64,000 bases of DNA from Piliocolobus tephrosceles (lineage: Eukaryota > Chordata > Mammalia > Primates > Cercopithecidae). Made by a program: the position numbers and the translations under genes. The stretch covers positions 160,045,990-160,109,989 of the forward strand of contig NC_045436.1 of the NCBI RefSeq assembly GCF_002776525.5, given 5' to 3'. Positions within the stretch are counted from its first letter, which is position 1, and each line of letters starts with the position of its first letter. The notes beneath the pieces are model-generated. The model ran no database searches. It was not told the origin of the DNA and saw only the letters and a program-made list of their open reading frames with translations. Of the stretch, positions 54,898 through 64,000 are shown in pieces.

Positions 54898-55355
54898 GTA
54901 AAGGACATTATCAAGAAAGTGAAAAGATAATCTATGATTGGTATAAAATATTTGCAAATTGTTTATGTGATAAGAGTCTAGTATCCAGAATATACAAAGA
55001 ACTCTTACAACTTAAAAAGATAAACAACCCAATTTAAAAAACAGGCAAAGAACTTGAATAGATATTTCCCTGAAGAATATATGCAAATGGCCAAGGAGCA
55101 CATGAAAAGAAACTCAACATCATTCATTATTAGAAAAGTGCAAACAGAAACCACAAAGGGTTACCACTTCAAACCACCAGGATGGTGTTAAAAAAGAAAG
55201 AAAATTCACAAGTGTTGAGGAGGATGTGGAGAAATTGGAACCCCCATACATTGCTGGTGAGAATGTCAAGTGGCTCAGTCACCATGCAAAACAGTTCGGT
55301 GGTTCTTCAAAAATTTAAACACAGAATTACCACAGGACCCCACAATTCCACTTTT

Positions 55356-55692
55356 ATTTATTTATTTTTATTTTTTATTTTAATTAATTTATTTATTTTG
55401 AGATGGAGTCTCACTCTGTCGCCCAGACTGGAGTGCAGAGGTGCGATTTCGGCTCACTGCAACCTCTGCCTCCCAGGTTCAAGTGATTCTCCTGCCTTGG
55501 CCTCCCACGTAGCTGGGCTTACAGGCGCACTCCCCCAGGCCTGGCTAATTTTTGTATTTTTTTCTTTTTAGTAGAGACAGGGGTTTCACCTTGTTGGCCA
55601 GGCTAGTCTCGAATCCCTGACCTCAGGTGATCTGCCCGCCTTGGCCTCCCAAAGTGCTGGAATTATAGGCATGAGTCACCATGCCCGACCCT
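55356..55692 (-). repeat. Alu nested in L1M
   Basis: Minus-strand Alu with (TTTA)n tail and a perfect target repeat CACAATTCCACTTTT at 55341-55355 and 55693-55707. Confidence 0.96.
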
Positions 55693-56027
55693 CACAATTC
55701 CACTTTTAGATCTATACCCCAAATAATTGAGAACAGGCACTCTGACGAGTACATGAACATGGATGTTCATAGCAGCACAACTCACAATAACCAAAAGGTG
55801 TGAAGAGCCCAAACGTTCCTCAACCCATGAATGGCTCAACAAGTTGTTGTATATGCATACAATGGAGTATGATTCAGCCAAAAAAAAAGTACTGATACAG
55901 GCTGCAATGTGGATAAACACATGATACCAAGTGAACATTAAACTTTTTTCACTTAATATAATGTTTTTATTGAATTGTATGTCTTAATATAATGTTTTTA
56001 TCCAAATACAGATAAAAACACTACACT

Positions 56028-56200
56028 AAGTTAGCGGGGCATGGCAGCAGGGGCCCGTAGTCCCCTCGACTCCAGAGGCTGAGGCAGAAGAATCGCTTGA
56101 ACCGGGAGGTGGGTGTTGCAGTGAGTCGAGATAGTGCCACTGCACTCCATCCTGGGTGACAGTGAAACTCTGTCTCAAAAAACCACAACAACAAAAACAC
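56028..56200 (+). repeat. 5'-truncated Alu nested in L1M
   Basis: Right monomer only: 'gttagcggggcatggcagca' to 'gtctcaaaaaaccacaacaa'. 'Aaaacactacac' before and 'aaaacacaggcaca' after. Confidence 0.88.
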
Positions 56201-56417
56201 AGGCACATCATACTAAGTGAAAAAAGTCAGAAACAAAAAGTCATATATTGTTTGACTTCATTTACATGCAATATCCAGAATAGATAAACCCATAGAGACA
56301 GACATGGATTGGTGGTTGCCAGTGGGTGAGGAGGGAGAAGTGTGTAACAAGGAGAAACTGCTTAATGGGTAAGGAGTTTTTTGCTTTGGAGTAATGGAGA
56401 TGTTTTAAAACTAGATA

Positions 56418-56722
56418 GACTGGGTGCTGTGGCTCATGCCCATAATCTCAACACTTTGGGAGGCCGAGGTGGGTGGATCACGAGATCAGGAGTTTGAGAC
56501 CAGCCCGACCAACATGGTGAAACCCCATCTCTACTGAAAGTACAAAAATTAGCCAGGCATGGTGGCAAGTGCCTGTAATCTCAGCTACTTAGGAGGCTGA
56601 GGCAGGAGAATCACTTGAATCTGGGAGGTTGCAGTGGAGGTTGCATTGAGCTGAGATCGGGCCACTGTACTCCAGCCTAGGCGACAGAGCGAGATTCCAT
56701 CTAAAAAAAAAATAATAATAAT
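56418..56722 (+). repeat. Alu
   Basis: + strand Alu 'actgggtgctgtggctcatg', tail (TAA)n. Forms a tandem with the next half-Alu. Confidence 0.91.
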
Positions 56723-56885
56723 AATTAGCCAGGCACAGTGGCACGTGCTTGTGGTCCCAGCTACTTGCGAGGCTGAGGTGGGAGAATCACTTGAGCCCAG
56801 GAGGTTGCAGCAGTAGTGAGCCAAGACTGCATCACTGCACTCCAGCCTGGGCGATAGAGTGAGACCTTATCTAAAAAAAAAATAA
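56723..56885 (+). repeat. Extra right Alu arm in tandem
   Basis: 'Attagccaggcacagtggca' to 'ccttatctaaaaaaaaaataa'-like tail. 'Aactagat' lies before the first Alu (56409-56416) and after this arm (56890-56897), so both pieces came in within one target repeat or arose by unequal exchange. Confidence 0.85.
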
Positions 56886-56999
56886 TAATAACTAGATGAA
56901 GGTCATGGCTGTACAACATTGTGAATGTACTAAATGCCCCTGAATTTTTCACTTTAAAATGATAAATTTTGTGTTACAAAATTTCATATATTATTATTA

Positions 57000-57282
57000 T
57001 TATTTTAGACAAAGTTTCTGTGGCCCAGGCTGGAGTGCAGTGTCATGATCTCAGCTCACTGCAAACTCTGCCTCCTGGGTTCAAGCAATTCTTCTGCTTC
57101 TGCCTCTCGAGTAGCTGGGATTACAGGCATGTGCCACCCCACCTGGCTAATTTTTGTATTTTTCGTAGAGATGGGTTTCACCATGTTGACCAGGCTGGTC
57201 TCAAACTCCTGATCTCAAGAGATTTGCCTGCCTCTGCCTCCCAAAGTGTTGGGATTACAGGCGTGAGCCACTGTGCCTGGCC
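57000..57282 (-). repeat. Alu
   Basis: Minus-strand Alu with (TTA)n tail and 'ctgtgcctggcc' head. Confidence 0.91.
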
Positions 57283-57389
57283 ATCCCCTCAATATATATA
57301 TATTTTTTAAATTGGGAAAGAGACAAAGCTATTCTTTAGCAAACAAACAATACAGAAGGTAAACATGCTGTCTAGGAGACATTGGTATT

Positions 57390-57860
57390 TTGTTTTATCT
57401 GTAAAATAGAGATGACAGTAGTTCCGCTTCACAGATCTGGTAAAATAATAAATGACTCAGTTCATGCAATGTACTTAGTTTATCATTATTATTATCATCA
57501 TTTTTTGAGATGGAGTCTCACTCTGTTGCCCAGGCTGGAGTGCAGTGGCACAATCTTGGCTCACTGCAACCTCTGCCTCCTAGGTTCAAGTGATTCTCCT
57601 TCTTCAGCCTCCTGAGTAGCTGGGATTACAGGCACCCGCCACCACACCTGGCTATTTTTGTATTTTTAGTAGAAATGGGGTTTCACCATGTTGGCCTGGC
57701 TGGTCTCAAACTCCTGACCTCCAGTAACCAGTCCACCTCGGCCTCCCAAAGTGCTGGGATTACAGGCGTGAACCACTGTGCCTGGCCCATGCAATGTACT
57801 TAGAAGAGGGCCATACATATGGTGAATACTCCATTTGTGTTATCTATCCTCATTATTAAT
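57390..57860 (+). repeat. MIR split by an Alu
   Basis: 'Tttatctgtaaaatagagat' and 'aataataaatgactcagttc' before the Alu, 'gaagagggccatacatatgg' after it: the 3' half of a + strand MIR. Confidence 0.75.
57479..57787 (-). repeat. Alu nested in MIR
   Basis: Minus-strand Alu with a perfect 16-bp target duplication CATGCAATGTACTTAG at 57463-57478 and 57788-57803. Confidence 0.97.
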
Positions 57861-58039
57861 TCTTGCCCAAATAATCCACTAGAAAGCTTTCTCCAAAAAT
57901 TCTAATACAATCACTTTTTCCTTCAATCCTATTAAGATTGTAAAAATCAATAAAAAAAAAATCTTTTTTTAAATGATATTTTCATTTCAAAAAAAAAAAA
58001 AAGATGCGAAAGAACTAACCTTAGTATAACTAGTATCAC
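57861..58039. other. A/T-rich spacer
   Basis: Poly(A)/poly(T) rich sequence with an inverted pair of A and T runs (57952-57971). Not assigned. Confidence 0.4.
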
Positions 58040-58215
58040 TGGAATCTACTACCTGTCAGATACTTTGCAAATACAACCACACTTACGGGTAGGTATACAG
58101 TCCTCATTTTGCAGCTGGGGAAACTGAGGCTCAAAGAAGTTAACATGACCAATACCTCACAGATGATCAGTAGCAGATTGAGAATTCAAAGCCAGATCTG
58201 GCTTTTGCCAAAACT
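58040..58215 (-). repeat. MIR
   Basis: Minus-strand MIR: 'ctcattttgcagctggggaa', 'actgaggctcaaagaagtta', 'gagaattcaaagccagatct'. Confidence 0.9.
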
Positions 58216-59234
58216 GAAGAGTTTCTCGCTCTACTGCATTGCTTTCTCTGCACAAAGTAACTTTCTAGGCCAAGCCCATCAGAGGGTGCCAAGGGTGAGA
58301 GGTGAAGACAGAAGGAAAACTGCAGGACAAAGGGAAAGCCCCGCTTGCTGGGAGTGTGCACTCTGCCAACTAGCATTCCCAACACCATTGGCTTTCTAAT
58401 TGACCACAGCCACATCCCTTATTCCTTTCATGATACATTAATCCCAAGTACCAGCCTGGGACCAACCTGATGTGGTCTTGCCTCGCTACATTAACCCACT
58501 GATTTGAAAGGAGTTCTAAAATATTGGCCAGCGCAGATGCATAGGAAATCTGAGACCTCACTCTGTCCTTTACTTTCATCCCATTCCTAACTCATGCTTG
58601 CGACATCTCCAGCACTACATAACAGGATGCTATTTACGCTGGGTGTGAGGAGTTCAAGACAGAGGTGGCTGTCTTACCACTGACAGGATGATGCCTTGTC
58701 CCTGCTCTCTGCTAACCCCCCAGATCCCAATATCTTGCCCAGTGGGATCTGGAGTTACCTGTGTAATTAGCAATGTAAAGCTGGCCAGGGAACAGAAGAA
58801 ATGACCTTAGCTACTCAACGTATGCTTTAGTTGCTTAGGGCCAGGGCTAACTAAGGGGTGAGAGGGAGGGGTTACTTGCTTGCTATTAATAGAAGATTGA
58901 GCTGGAGGTGGGAGAAAGTATGATACATATTTGGTACAGAAAGATACCAGTCTATTAGCCAGCCTGTGTATGGGATTGAAGGCCAATCCATATCCTTGGA
59001 CAGTGTCCACAGGGACACTGTCCTAGGATGCCTAGGACATTGATACTAATCTCTTCCCCAATCAGCATAAACCCTACTCCCTCTAAAGTAGTGTTACTGT
59101 TAACCTAAACCTCCCTTACACTTTCCCTTTTCCTCCTGTCTCCTTGAGTCTCACATCCCTGGGAGGCTGTCTTAGAGCTTGCTTGCATTTTACTCACAGC
59201 TGGAAAGTCTAGTTCTCTATCGAAAGGACCACCC
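58216..59234. other. Alu-free intergenic stretch, nothing recognised
   Basis: About 1 kb of unique-looking DNA. No splice-bounded ORF with a familiar domain, no CpG island and no RNA gene seen. Confidence 0.45.
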
Positions 59235-59488
59235 AGCCGGCGTGATGGCTCATGCCTGACTTGAGGTCAGGAGTTCGAGACCAGACTGACCAACACAGTG
59301 AAACCCCATCTCTACTAAAACTACAAAAGTTAGCTGGACGTGGTGGTGCATGCCTGCAATCCCAGATACTCAGGAGGTTGAGGCAGGAGAATCTCTTGAA
59401 TCCAGGAGGCGAAGATTGCAGTGAGTTGAGACTACACCAGTGCACTCTAGCCTGGGCAACAGAGTGAGACTGTCTCAAAAAAAAAAAA
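59235..59488 (+). repeat. Alu with head deletion
   Basis: + strand Alu missing about 45 bp after 'gatggctcatgcctgac'. Target repeat GAAAGGACCAC at 59222-59232 and 59495-59505. Confidence 0.94.
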
Positions 59489-59676
59489 AAGAAAGAAAGG
59501 ACCACTTGCCTAGAGGAAAAGCAAGCAGATTATAATCTCACCTTCGGGACTAGGAACTTAGGCTCTGATCAGAGAATGGTGATTCCCTAACATGGCACCT
59601 GCTTTGCTGAATGTATCAGGTTGAGACTAGGGTGAGGCAAGAGAGGCACCTAGGGCACAAGGTTTCAGCAATTTGC
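59489..59676. other. Short unassigned spacer
   Basis: Unique-looking DNA between an Alu and a MaLR LTR. Confidence 0.4.
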
Positions 59677-60037
59677 TATGGTTTAAATATGGTTTGTCAC
59701 CTCTGAAACTCATGTAGAAATTTGATTGCCCCTGTGGCAGTGCTGGAAGGTGGGGCTTTTATGAGGTACTTAGGTCATTAAGAGGGATTAATGCCTTTCT
59801 CAAGGACATGGGTTTAGTTATGGGAAGTTCAGCCGTGTTTTCCCTTGCACACAATCTCTCTCCCCTTCTGCTTTCTGCTTTCTACCATGCTATGAAGCAG
59901 CATGAGGCCCTTACCAGATGTGGGTGCCTAATCTTGGACTTCCCAGCCTCCAGAACCATGAGCTAAAAAAAATCTCTTTCCTTTATAAATTATCCAGTTT
60001 CAGGTATTATGTCACAGCAACAGAAAACAGAGTAAAA
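59677..60037 (+). mobile_element. MaLR-type LTR (MLT1/MST-like)
   Basis: 'Gctatggtttaaatatggtt', 'tctgaaactcatgtagaaat', 'tcttggacttcccagcctcc', 'agaaccatgagctaaaaaaa' and 'ataaattatccagtttcagg' follow a sense MaLR LTR ending 'cagaaaacagagtaaaaca'. Confidence 0.85.
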
Positions 60038-60804
60038 CACACTTGCAAGACCCTGAGAATGAGTGCCTCCTTAAATTTTGTGTCCAAGATGCCTCTTTTG
60101 CCCCACCCTACATTCACCCTTGTTTATCCTTAGCCACATGAGCTCAGAAATCAGCTGAGCACGCAGAGCATGACAGACTCCCATTAATGCAATCTCGGAA
60201 GCTGATGACTAACTCCAGAAGGCTAGTTTATTCATGTATAGAAGTATGTGGACCATCATAGCAGTCTAATTCTCTCCCATAATCAGCTACATGGGAAGCC
60301 AGATCATAATCAGAGTGGCTACATGCATCTTTGGAACAAGTAAGTTAGTCCCAATGAGTTAAGGTATTCAAATAGTTTATTTCCATAGGAGAAATTTCAG
60401 AATCATCAGGCCAGGCCCTTGGGCCAGGGCTCCCTGTCTGCTGACAAAGCTGGAGTGGATGCTGCCAGCCTGCGTGGCTGCCCAGCTCCACTTCTGATAA
60501 GCACAATCTCAATTCGGACATGACAGCCCTTTCAGTTGGTTTTACAGCAAAGTATTTGGGCCTGGAAACCATTCTGTCTCTTTTGGGTGACTGCATATCT
60601 CTGCTTCAATTTCATTTTGTATTTATCTGCAAATTTACCTTTCTTGAACAGCAATCATATTCCATGACTTCCAATGCCCTGAAAGGAGGCCTCATATTGA
60701 CAGGCTCCCAGGTATCAATGTGGTTCTTGGTAGAGAGGGCAGCAGAGATGAAGGCCTTGTGAAGGTCATGCTGAGGGGGTTGGCTTCTATCTCATTAGAA
60801 ATGA
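60038..60804. other. Intergenic, nothing recognised
   Basis: About 770 bp without assigned elements; overlapping short ORFs on both strands at 60345-60760 have no known domain. Confidence 0.4.
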
Positions 60805-61085
60805 GGCCTGGGACGGTGGCTCACACCTGTAATCCCAGCTATTTGGGAGGCCGAGGCAAGTGGATGGAGACCAGCCTGGCCAACATGGTGAAACCCCGTC
60901 TCTACTAAAACTACAAAAATTAGCCGGATGTGGTGGTGCATGCCTGTAATCCCAGCTACTCAGGAACCTGAGGCAGGTGAATCACTTGAATCCAGGAGGT
61001 AAAGACTGCAGTGAGCCGAGACTGTGCCAGTGCACTCAACCTGGGCAACAGAGTGAGACTCCATCTGAAAAAGAAAAAGAAAGAC
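60805..61085 (+). repeat. Alu
   Basis: + strand Alu 'ggcctgggacggtggctcac', with a short deletion in the left arm. Confidence 0.92.
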
Positions 61086-61486
61086 ATCAGGCACTATTAA
61101 AGAGTTATAAGAAAGAAAATAGCATGGTCAGATTTACATTTCAGAAAAACCACGTTCTTGCTGTCAGCAGCACTGTGAAAGGATTAGGAGTTGGAGGATG
61201 TGGTGATTTTAAAATCTGTCTGCAAATTTACTGACACTTCTCCCCTCAAGGGGCAGGATCTGATTGTTTGTCACTGGCTGCGTTGCTCTGAAAAAGCCTG
61301 GACCATGTGGAGAGATCACATGTAAGAATTCTGGTTGAAAGCCCAGCCAAGATCCCAGCCAACAGCCAGAATCAACCACAAGCCATGTGAGTAAGCGAGC
61401 TTTTGAGATGATGCCAGCTGAAGCCAGCATCTGACAGTAATTGCTTGAGAGATGCTGAGTGAGAACAACCTAACTAAGCGTAGCTG
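61086..61486. other. Possible old LTR-like sequence
   Basis: 'Cagccaagatcccagccaac', 'agccagaatcaaccacaagc', 'catgtgagtaagcgagcttt' recall the body of an old mammalian LTR element I cannot name. A related start, 'gggctggctttagtgattta', is at 63596. Confidence 0.35.
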
Positions 61487-61690
61487 TCATGGGTTAAATT
61501 TTATTCACCTCTCTGCTCACCCGCCAACCAAAAAAAAGGCTATGATGAACTTCAAACCCCCAGTATCTCAGAATGTGACATTATTTGGAGATCATGTTCT
61601 CATAAAAGCAATCAAGTTGAAATGAAGTCATTAGGCTGGGCCCAATTCAATATGACTGGTGTTCTTATAAAAAGAAGAAATTTGTTTTTT
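61487..61690 (+). mobile_element. MaLR-type LTR, 5' half
   Basis: 'Cccccagtatctcagaatgt', 'ttggagatcatgttctcata', 'gaagtcattaggctgggccc', 'caatatgactggtgttctta' follow the same LTR type as the complement at 18982. It is cut by a microsatellite and Alu. Confidence 0.8.
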
Positions 61691-61697
61691 ATTGTTT

Positions 61698-61728
<31 letters not shown>

Positions 61729-61729
61729 C

Positions 61730-61760
<31 letters not shown>

Positions 61761-61768
61761 ATATATAC
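61698..61768 (+). repeat. (TA)n(TG)n compound microsatellite
   Basis: About 70 bp of TA and TG dinucleotides ending in 'tatatatac'. Probably grown from the tail of the adjoining minus-strand Alu fragment. Confidence 0.92.
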
Positions 61769-61769
61769 T

Positions 61770-61858
61770 TTTGTAGAGGCAAGGTCTCACTATGTTGCCT
61801 AGGCTGATATCGAACTTTTGGGCTCAAGCAATTCTCCCACTTTGGGAATGAAAAGAGA
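61770..61858 (-). repeat. Alu left-arm fragment
   Basis: 'Ttgtagaggcaaggtctcac' to 'caagcaattctcccactttg', an old monomer piece. Confidence 0.75.
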
Positions 61859-62160
61859 AAGCCGGGCATGTTGGCTCACGCATATAATCCCAACACTTTG
61901 GGAGACCGAGGCGGGTGGATTGACTGAGCTCAGGAGTTCAAGACCAGCCTGGGCAACATGGTGAAACTCCACCTCTACTAAAATATAAAAAAATAGCTGG
62001 GCATCGTGGCACGCACCTATAATCCCAGCCACTTGGGAGGCTGAGGCATGAGAATCTCTTGAACCAGGGAGGTGGAGGTTGCAGTGAGCCGAGCTCACAC
62101 CACTGCACTCCAGTCTGGGTGACAGAGTGAGACTCTGTCTCAAAAAAAAAAAAGAGAGAA
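61859..62160 (+). repeat. Alu
   Basis: + strand Alu 'agccgggcatgttggctcac' with A11 and AG-rich tail. Confidence 0.92.
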
Positions 62161-62234
62161 AATTACGGGCTCTCAAATGTCTTCAGGGAGGAAACACACT
62201 CGGTTGCAAAAATGAGCTATGTTTTATTTATGGT

Positions 62235-62395
62235 TATTATTGTTTTTAGAGATATGATCTTGTGCTATAGCCCAGAATGGAGATCATGGCACTGTCATAG
62301 CTCACTGCAGCCTCGAACTCTTGGCCTTATGTGATCCTCCCACTTCAGCCTCACAAAGTGTTGGGATTACAGGTGTGAGCCACTGCTCTCAACCC
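62235..62395 (-). repeat. Free Alu monomer (FLAM-like)
   Basis: Single minus-strand monomer. Target repeat 'agctatgttttat' lies at about 62215-62228 and again at 62398-62410. Confidence 0.88.
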
Positions 62396-62426
62396 AAAGC
62401 TATGTTTTATAGAAAAGAAAAACTAG

Positions 62427-62720
62427 TCCAGGCATGGTGGCTCAGGCTTGTAATCCCAGCACTTTGGGAGGCCGAGGCAGGTGGATCGCCTGAGGTCAGG
62501 AGTTTGAGACCAGCCTGGCCAACATGGTGAAACCCTGTCTCTACTGAAAATACAAAAATTAACTGGGCATAGCCTGTAGTCCCAGCTACTCAGGAGGCTG
62601 AGGCACAAGAATCGTGTGAACCGGGAGGCAGAGATTGCAGTGAGCCGAGATCACACCACTGCACTACACCCTGGGCAACAGAGTGAGACTCGGTCTCAAA
62701 AAGAAGAAAAAGAAAAGGAA
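62427..62720 (+). repeat. Alu
   Basis: + strand Alu 'gtccaggcatggtggctcag' with A/G-rich tail. 'Aagaaaaactag' before and 'aaggaaaactaa' after fit a target repeat. Confidence 0.93.
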
Positions 62721-62926
62721 AACTAATTCAGAGGACAGAAGCATGAGTTCAGAAAGTGGAGCCAAGACCTGTGGAGAATTATACCCAAGCAGGGGCATTG
62801 CACCCTGATCAACAAACCAGCAGCATGTAACCAGCTGAATTTCAGAGTTACTATGGATCAGTGACTGTGTGTGCTTCCTGTTTTCTTCATTTCCAAAGGG
62901 AGGGTCTATTAATTTATGCCTGTGTT
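62721..62926. other. Short unassigned spacer
   Basis: Unique-looking DNA between two Alus. Confidence 0.4.
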
Positions 62927-63228
62927 GGCTGGGCGCAGTGGCTTACTCCTGTAATCCTGGCACTTTTGGAGGCTGAGGCAGGCGGATCACGAGGTCAGGG
63001 GTTCAAGACCAGCCTGGGTCAACATAGTGAAACCCAGTCTCCACTAAAAATATAAAAATTAGCCAGGTGTGGTGGCACGTGCCTATAGTCCCAGCTACTC
63101 AGGAGGCTGAGGTGGGAGAATCGCTTGAACCTGGGAGGCGGAGGTTGCAGGGAACCGAGACCATACCATTGCATTCTGGCCTGGGTGACAGAGTCAGACT
63201 CTGTCTCAACAAATAAAATAAAATAAAT
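62927..63228 (+). repeat. Alu
   Basis: + strand Alu with (AAATA)n tail; target repeat 'aatttatgcct(g/a)tgttg' lies at about 62910-62926 and 63226-63242. Confidence 0.94.
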
Positions 63229-63646
63229 TTATGCCTATGTTGTCATTGTACGTTGGGTGTGTAAAGGGCAGACAACTTGTTTTTTTAGCTCACAAGACTT
63301 CAGATTGAGAGGAATGATATGCAAGGAGCTATACCCAAGAAATCACACCCAAGGCGCTGCATCCACACCTGATCCCGGTTTAGTTAACAAGATCCTGAAC
63401 TACATACCTTGGCCTGATGTTGTACTACAAGAGTCTTATGGAGGTCTTGAAAGGACATGAGTATATTTTGCATGTGGGAGGAATGTAAATAAATTGTGAC
63501 CAGAGGGTGAACGTGAGTGGTTTTAAAACATATTTGCAAATTTGTTGATAGTCTTGTATCAAGCAGCAGAATCTACTTCCACTCCCCTTGAATAAGGGCT
63601 GGCTTTAGTGATTTACCCACCAGTGAATAGAAAGTGTCGATGAAGG
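63229..63646. other. Intergenic, possible old LTR start
   Basis: Mostly unassigned. The last 60 bp ('ggctttagtgatttacccac') may be the start of an old LTR truncated by the Alu. Confidence 0.35.
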
Positions 63647-63960
63647 CGGGGCGCGGTGGCTCACACCTGTAATCCCAGCACTTTGGGAGGCTGAGGTGGG
63701 TGGATCATTTGAAGTGAGGAGTTCGACACAAGCCTGCACAACATGGTGAAACTCCATCTCTACTAAAACTACAAAAAATTAGCTAGGGGTGGTGGTGCAC
63801 ACCTGTAGTCCCAGCTACTCAGGAGGCTGAGGCAGCAGAATCGCTTGAACCCAGGAGGCAGAGGTTGCAGTGAGCCGAGATTATGCCACTACACTCCAGC
63901 CTGGGCAACAGCGTGAGACTCCATCTCAATTAAAAAAAAGAGAGAGAGAAAGAAAGAAAA
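63647..63960 (+). repeat. Alu
   Basis: + strand Alu starting 'ggcggggcgcggtggctcac', tail of A and (AG)n. 'Agaaagtgtc' before (about 63630) and 'agaaaatgtc' after (about 63955) fit a target repeat. Confidence 0.93.
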
Positions 63961-64000
63961 TGTCTACAAAAAGAGTCAAACTCTATAAAATCTTGAAAGA

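Larger units (their letters stand above)
51986..56410 (+). mobile_element. Old L1M with many nested elements
   Basis: Colinear + strand L1 ORF2 and 3' pieces: 'cacatacaaaaattatctca' (52079), 'tcttcatgaccttggatttg' (52478), 'attgatcaactggacttcat' (52714), 'acaaagaactcttacaactt' (54995), 'gaagaatatatgcaaatggc' (55072), 'acaattccacttttagatct' (55694), 'catacaatggagtatgattc' (55857), 'tggttgccagtgggtgagga' (56312). Gaps are filled by Alus and an LTR. Confidence 0.85.

Overview
The window is primate nuclear DNA, most likely from an Old World monkey. Alu elements occur about every 0.9 kb (roughly 70 copies), alongside MIR, L1M, MaLR, ERV1 and hAT/Tigger relics. The youngest-looking AluY (10228-10531) carries changes I associate with cercopithecid AluY subfamilies ('caccgggttagcc', 'ggctagttttt', 'aggtttgagcc'). 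I cannot name the genus. Four runs of ten N (5477, 6629, 23829, 30582) are draft-assembly gaps of unknown true size.

The only protein-coding gene I can support is the 3' part of SEL1L3 on the + strand. Three short internal exons (1361-1451, 1582-1666, 3722-3831) encode Sel1-repeat sequence. A terminal exon (15388-15527) encodes the proline/serine/alanine-rich cytoplasmic tail, followed by a 3'UTR of about 1 kb ending near 16520. At least one exon between 3831 and 15388 is missing: the splice phases do not match, and the transmembrane segment expected there is not visible. Two assembly gaps lie in that interval.

From about 16.5 kb to the end the DNA is intergenic and I see no further gene. 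Main landmarks: a MaLR LTR (17073-17953); an ERV1 solo LTR with a perfect 4-bp target duplication (20108-20557); two opposed GGAAT satellite arrays flanking a 173-bp inverted duplicate of DNA 1.3 kb away (22643-23968 and 25004-25176); a Tigger-type MITE (25871-26512); a long old L1M riddled with Alus (27184-31440); a second ERV1 solo LTR (36465-37487); a young 5'-truncated L1 with an intact ORF2 C-terminal reading frame and target duplications (39689-41033); an insert of mitochondrial DNA spanning COX3 to tRNA-Leu, itself split by an Alu (42900-46066); and another L1M with nested Alus and an LTR (51986-56410).

No prokaryotic features, CRISPR arrays, operons or new gene system are present. The most unusual structure is the inverted GGAAT/ATTCC array pair with its templated inverted duplication. 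Repeat family names come from recognition by eye, not from a library search, so subfamily names and edges are approximate (usually within 5-15 bp).
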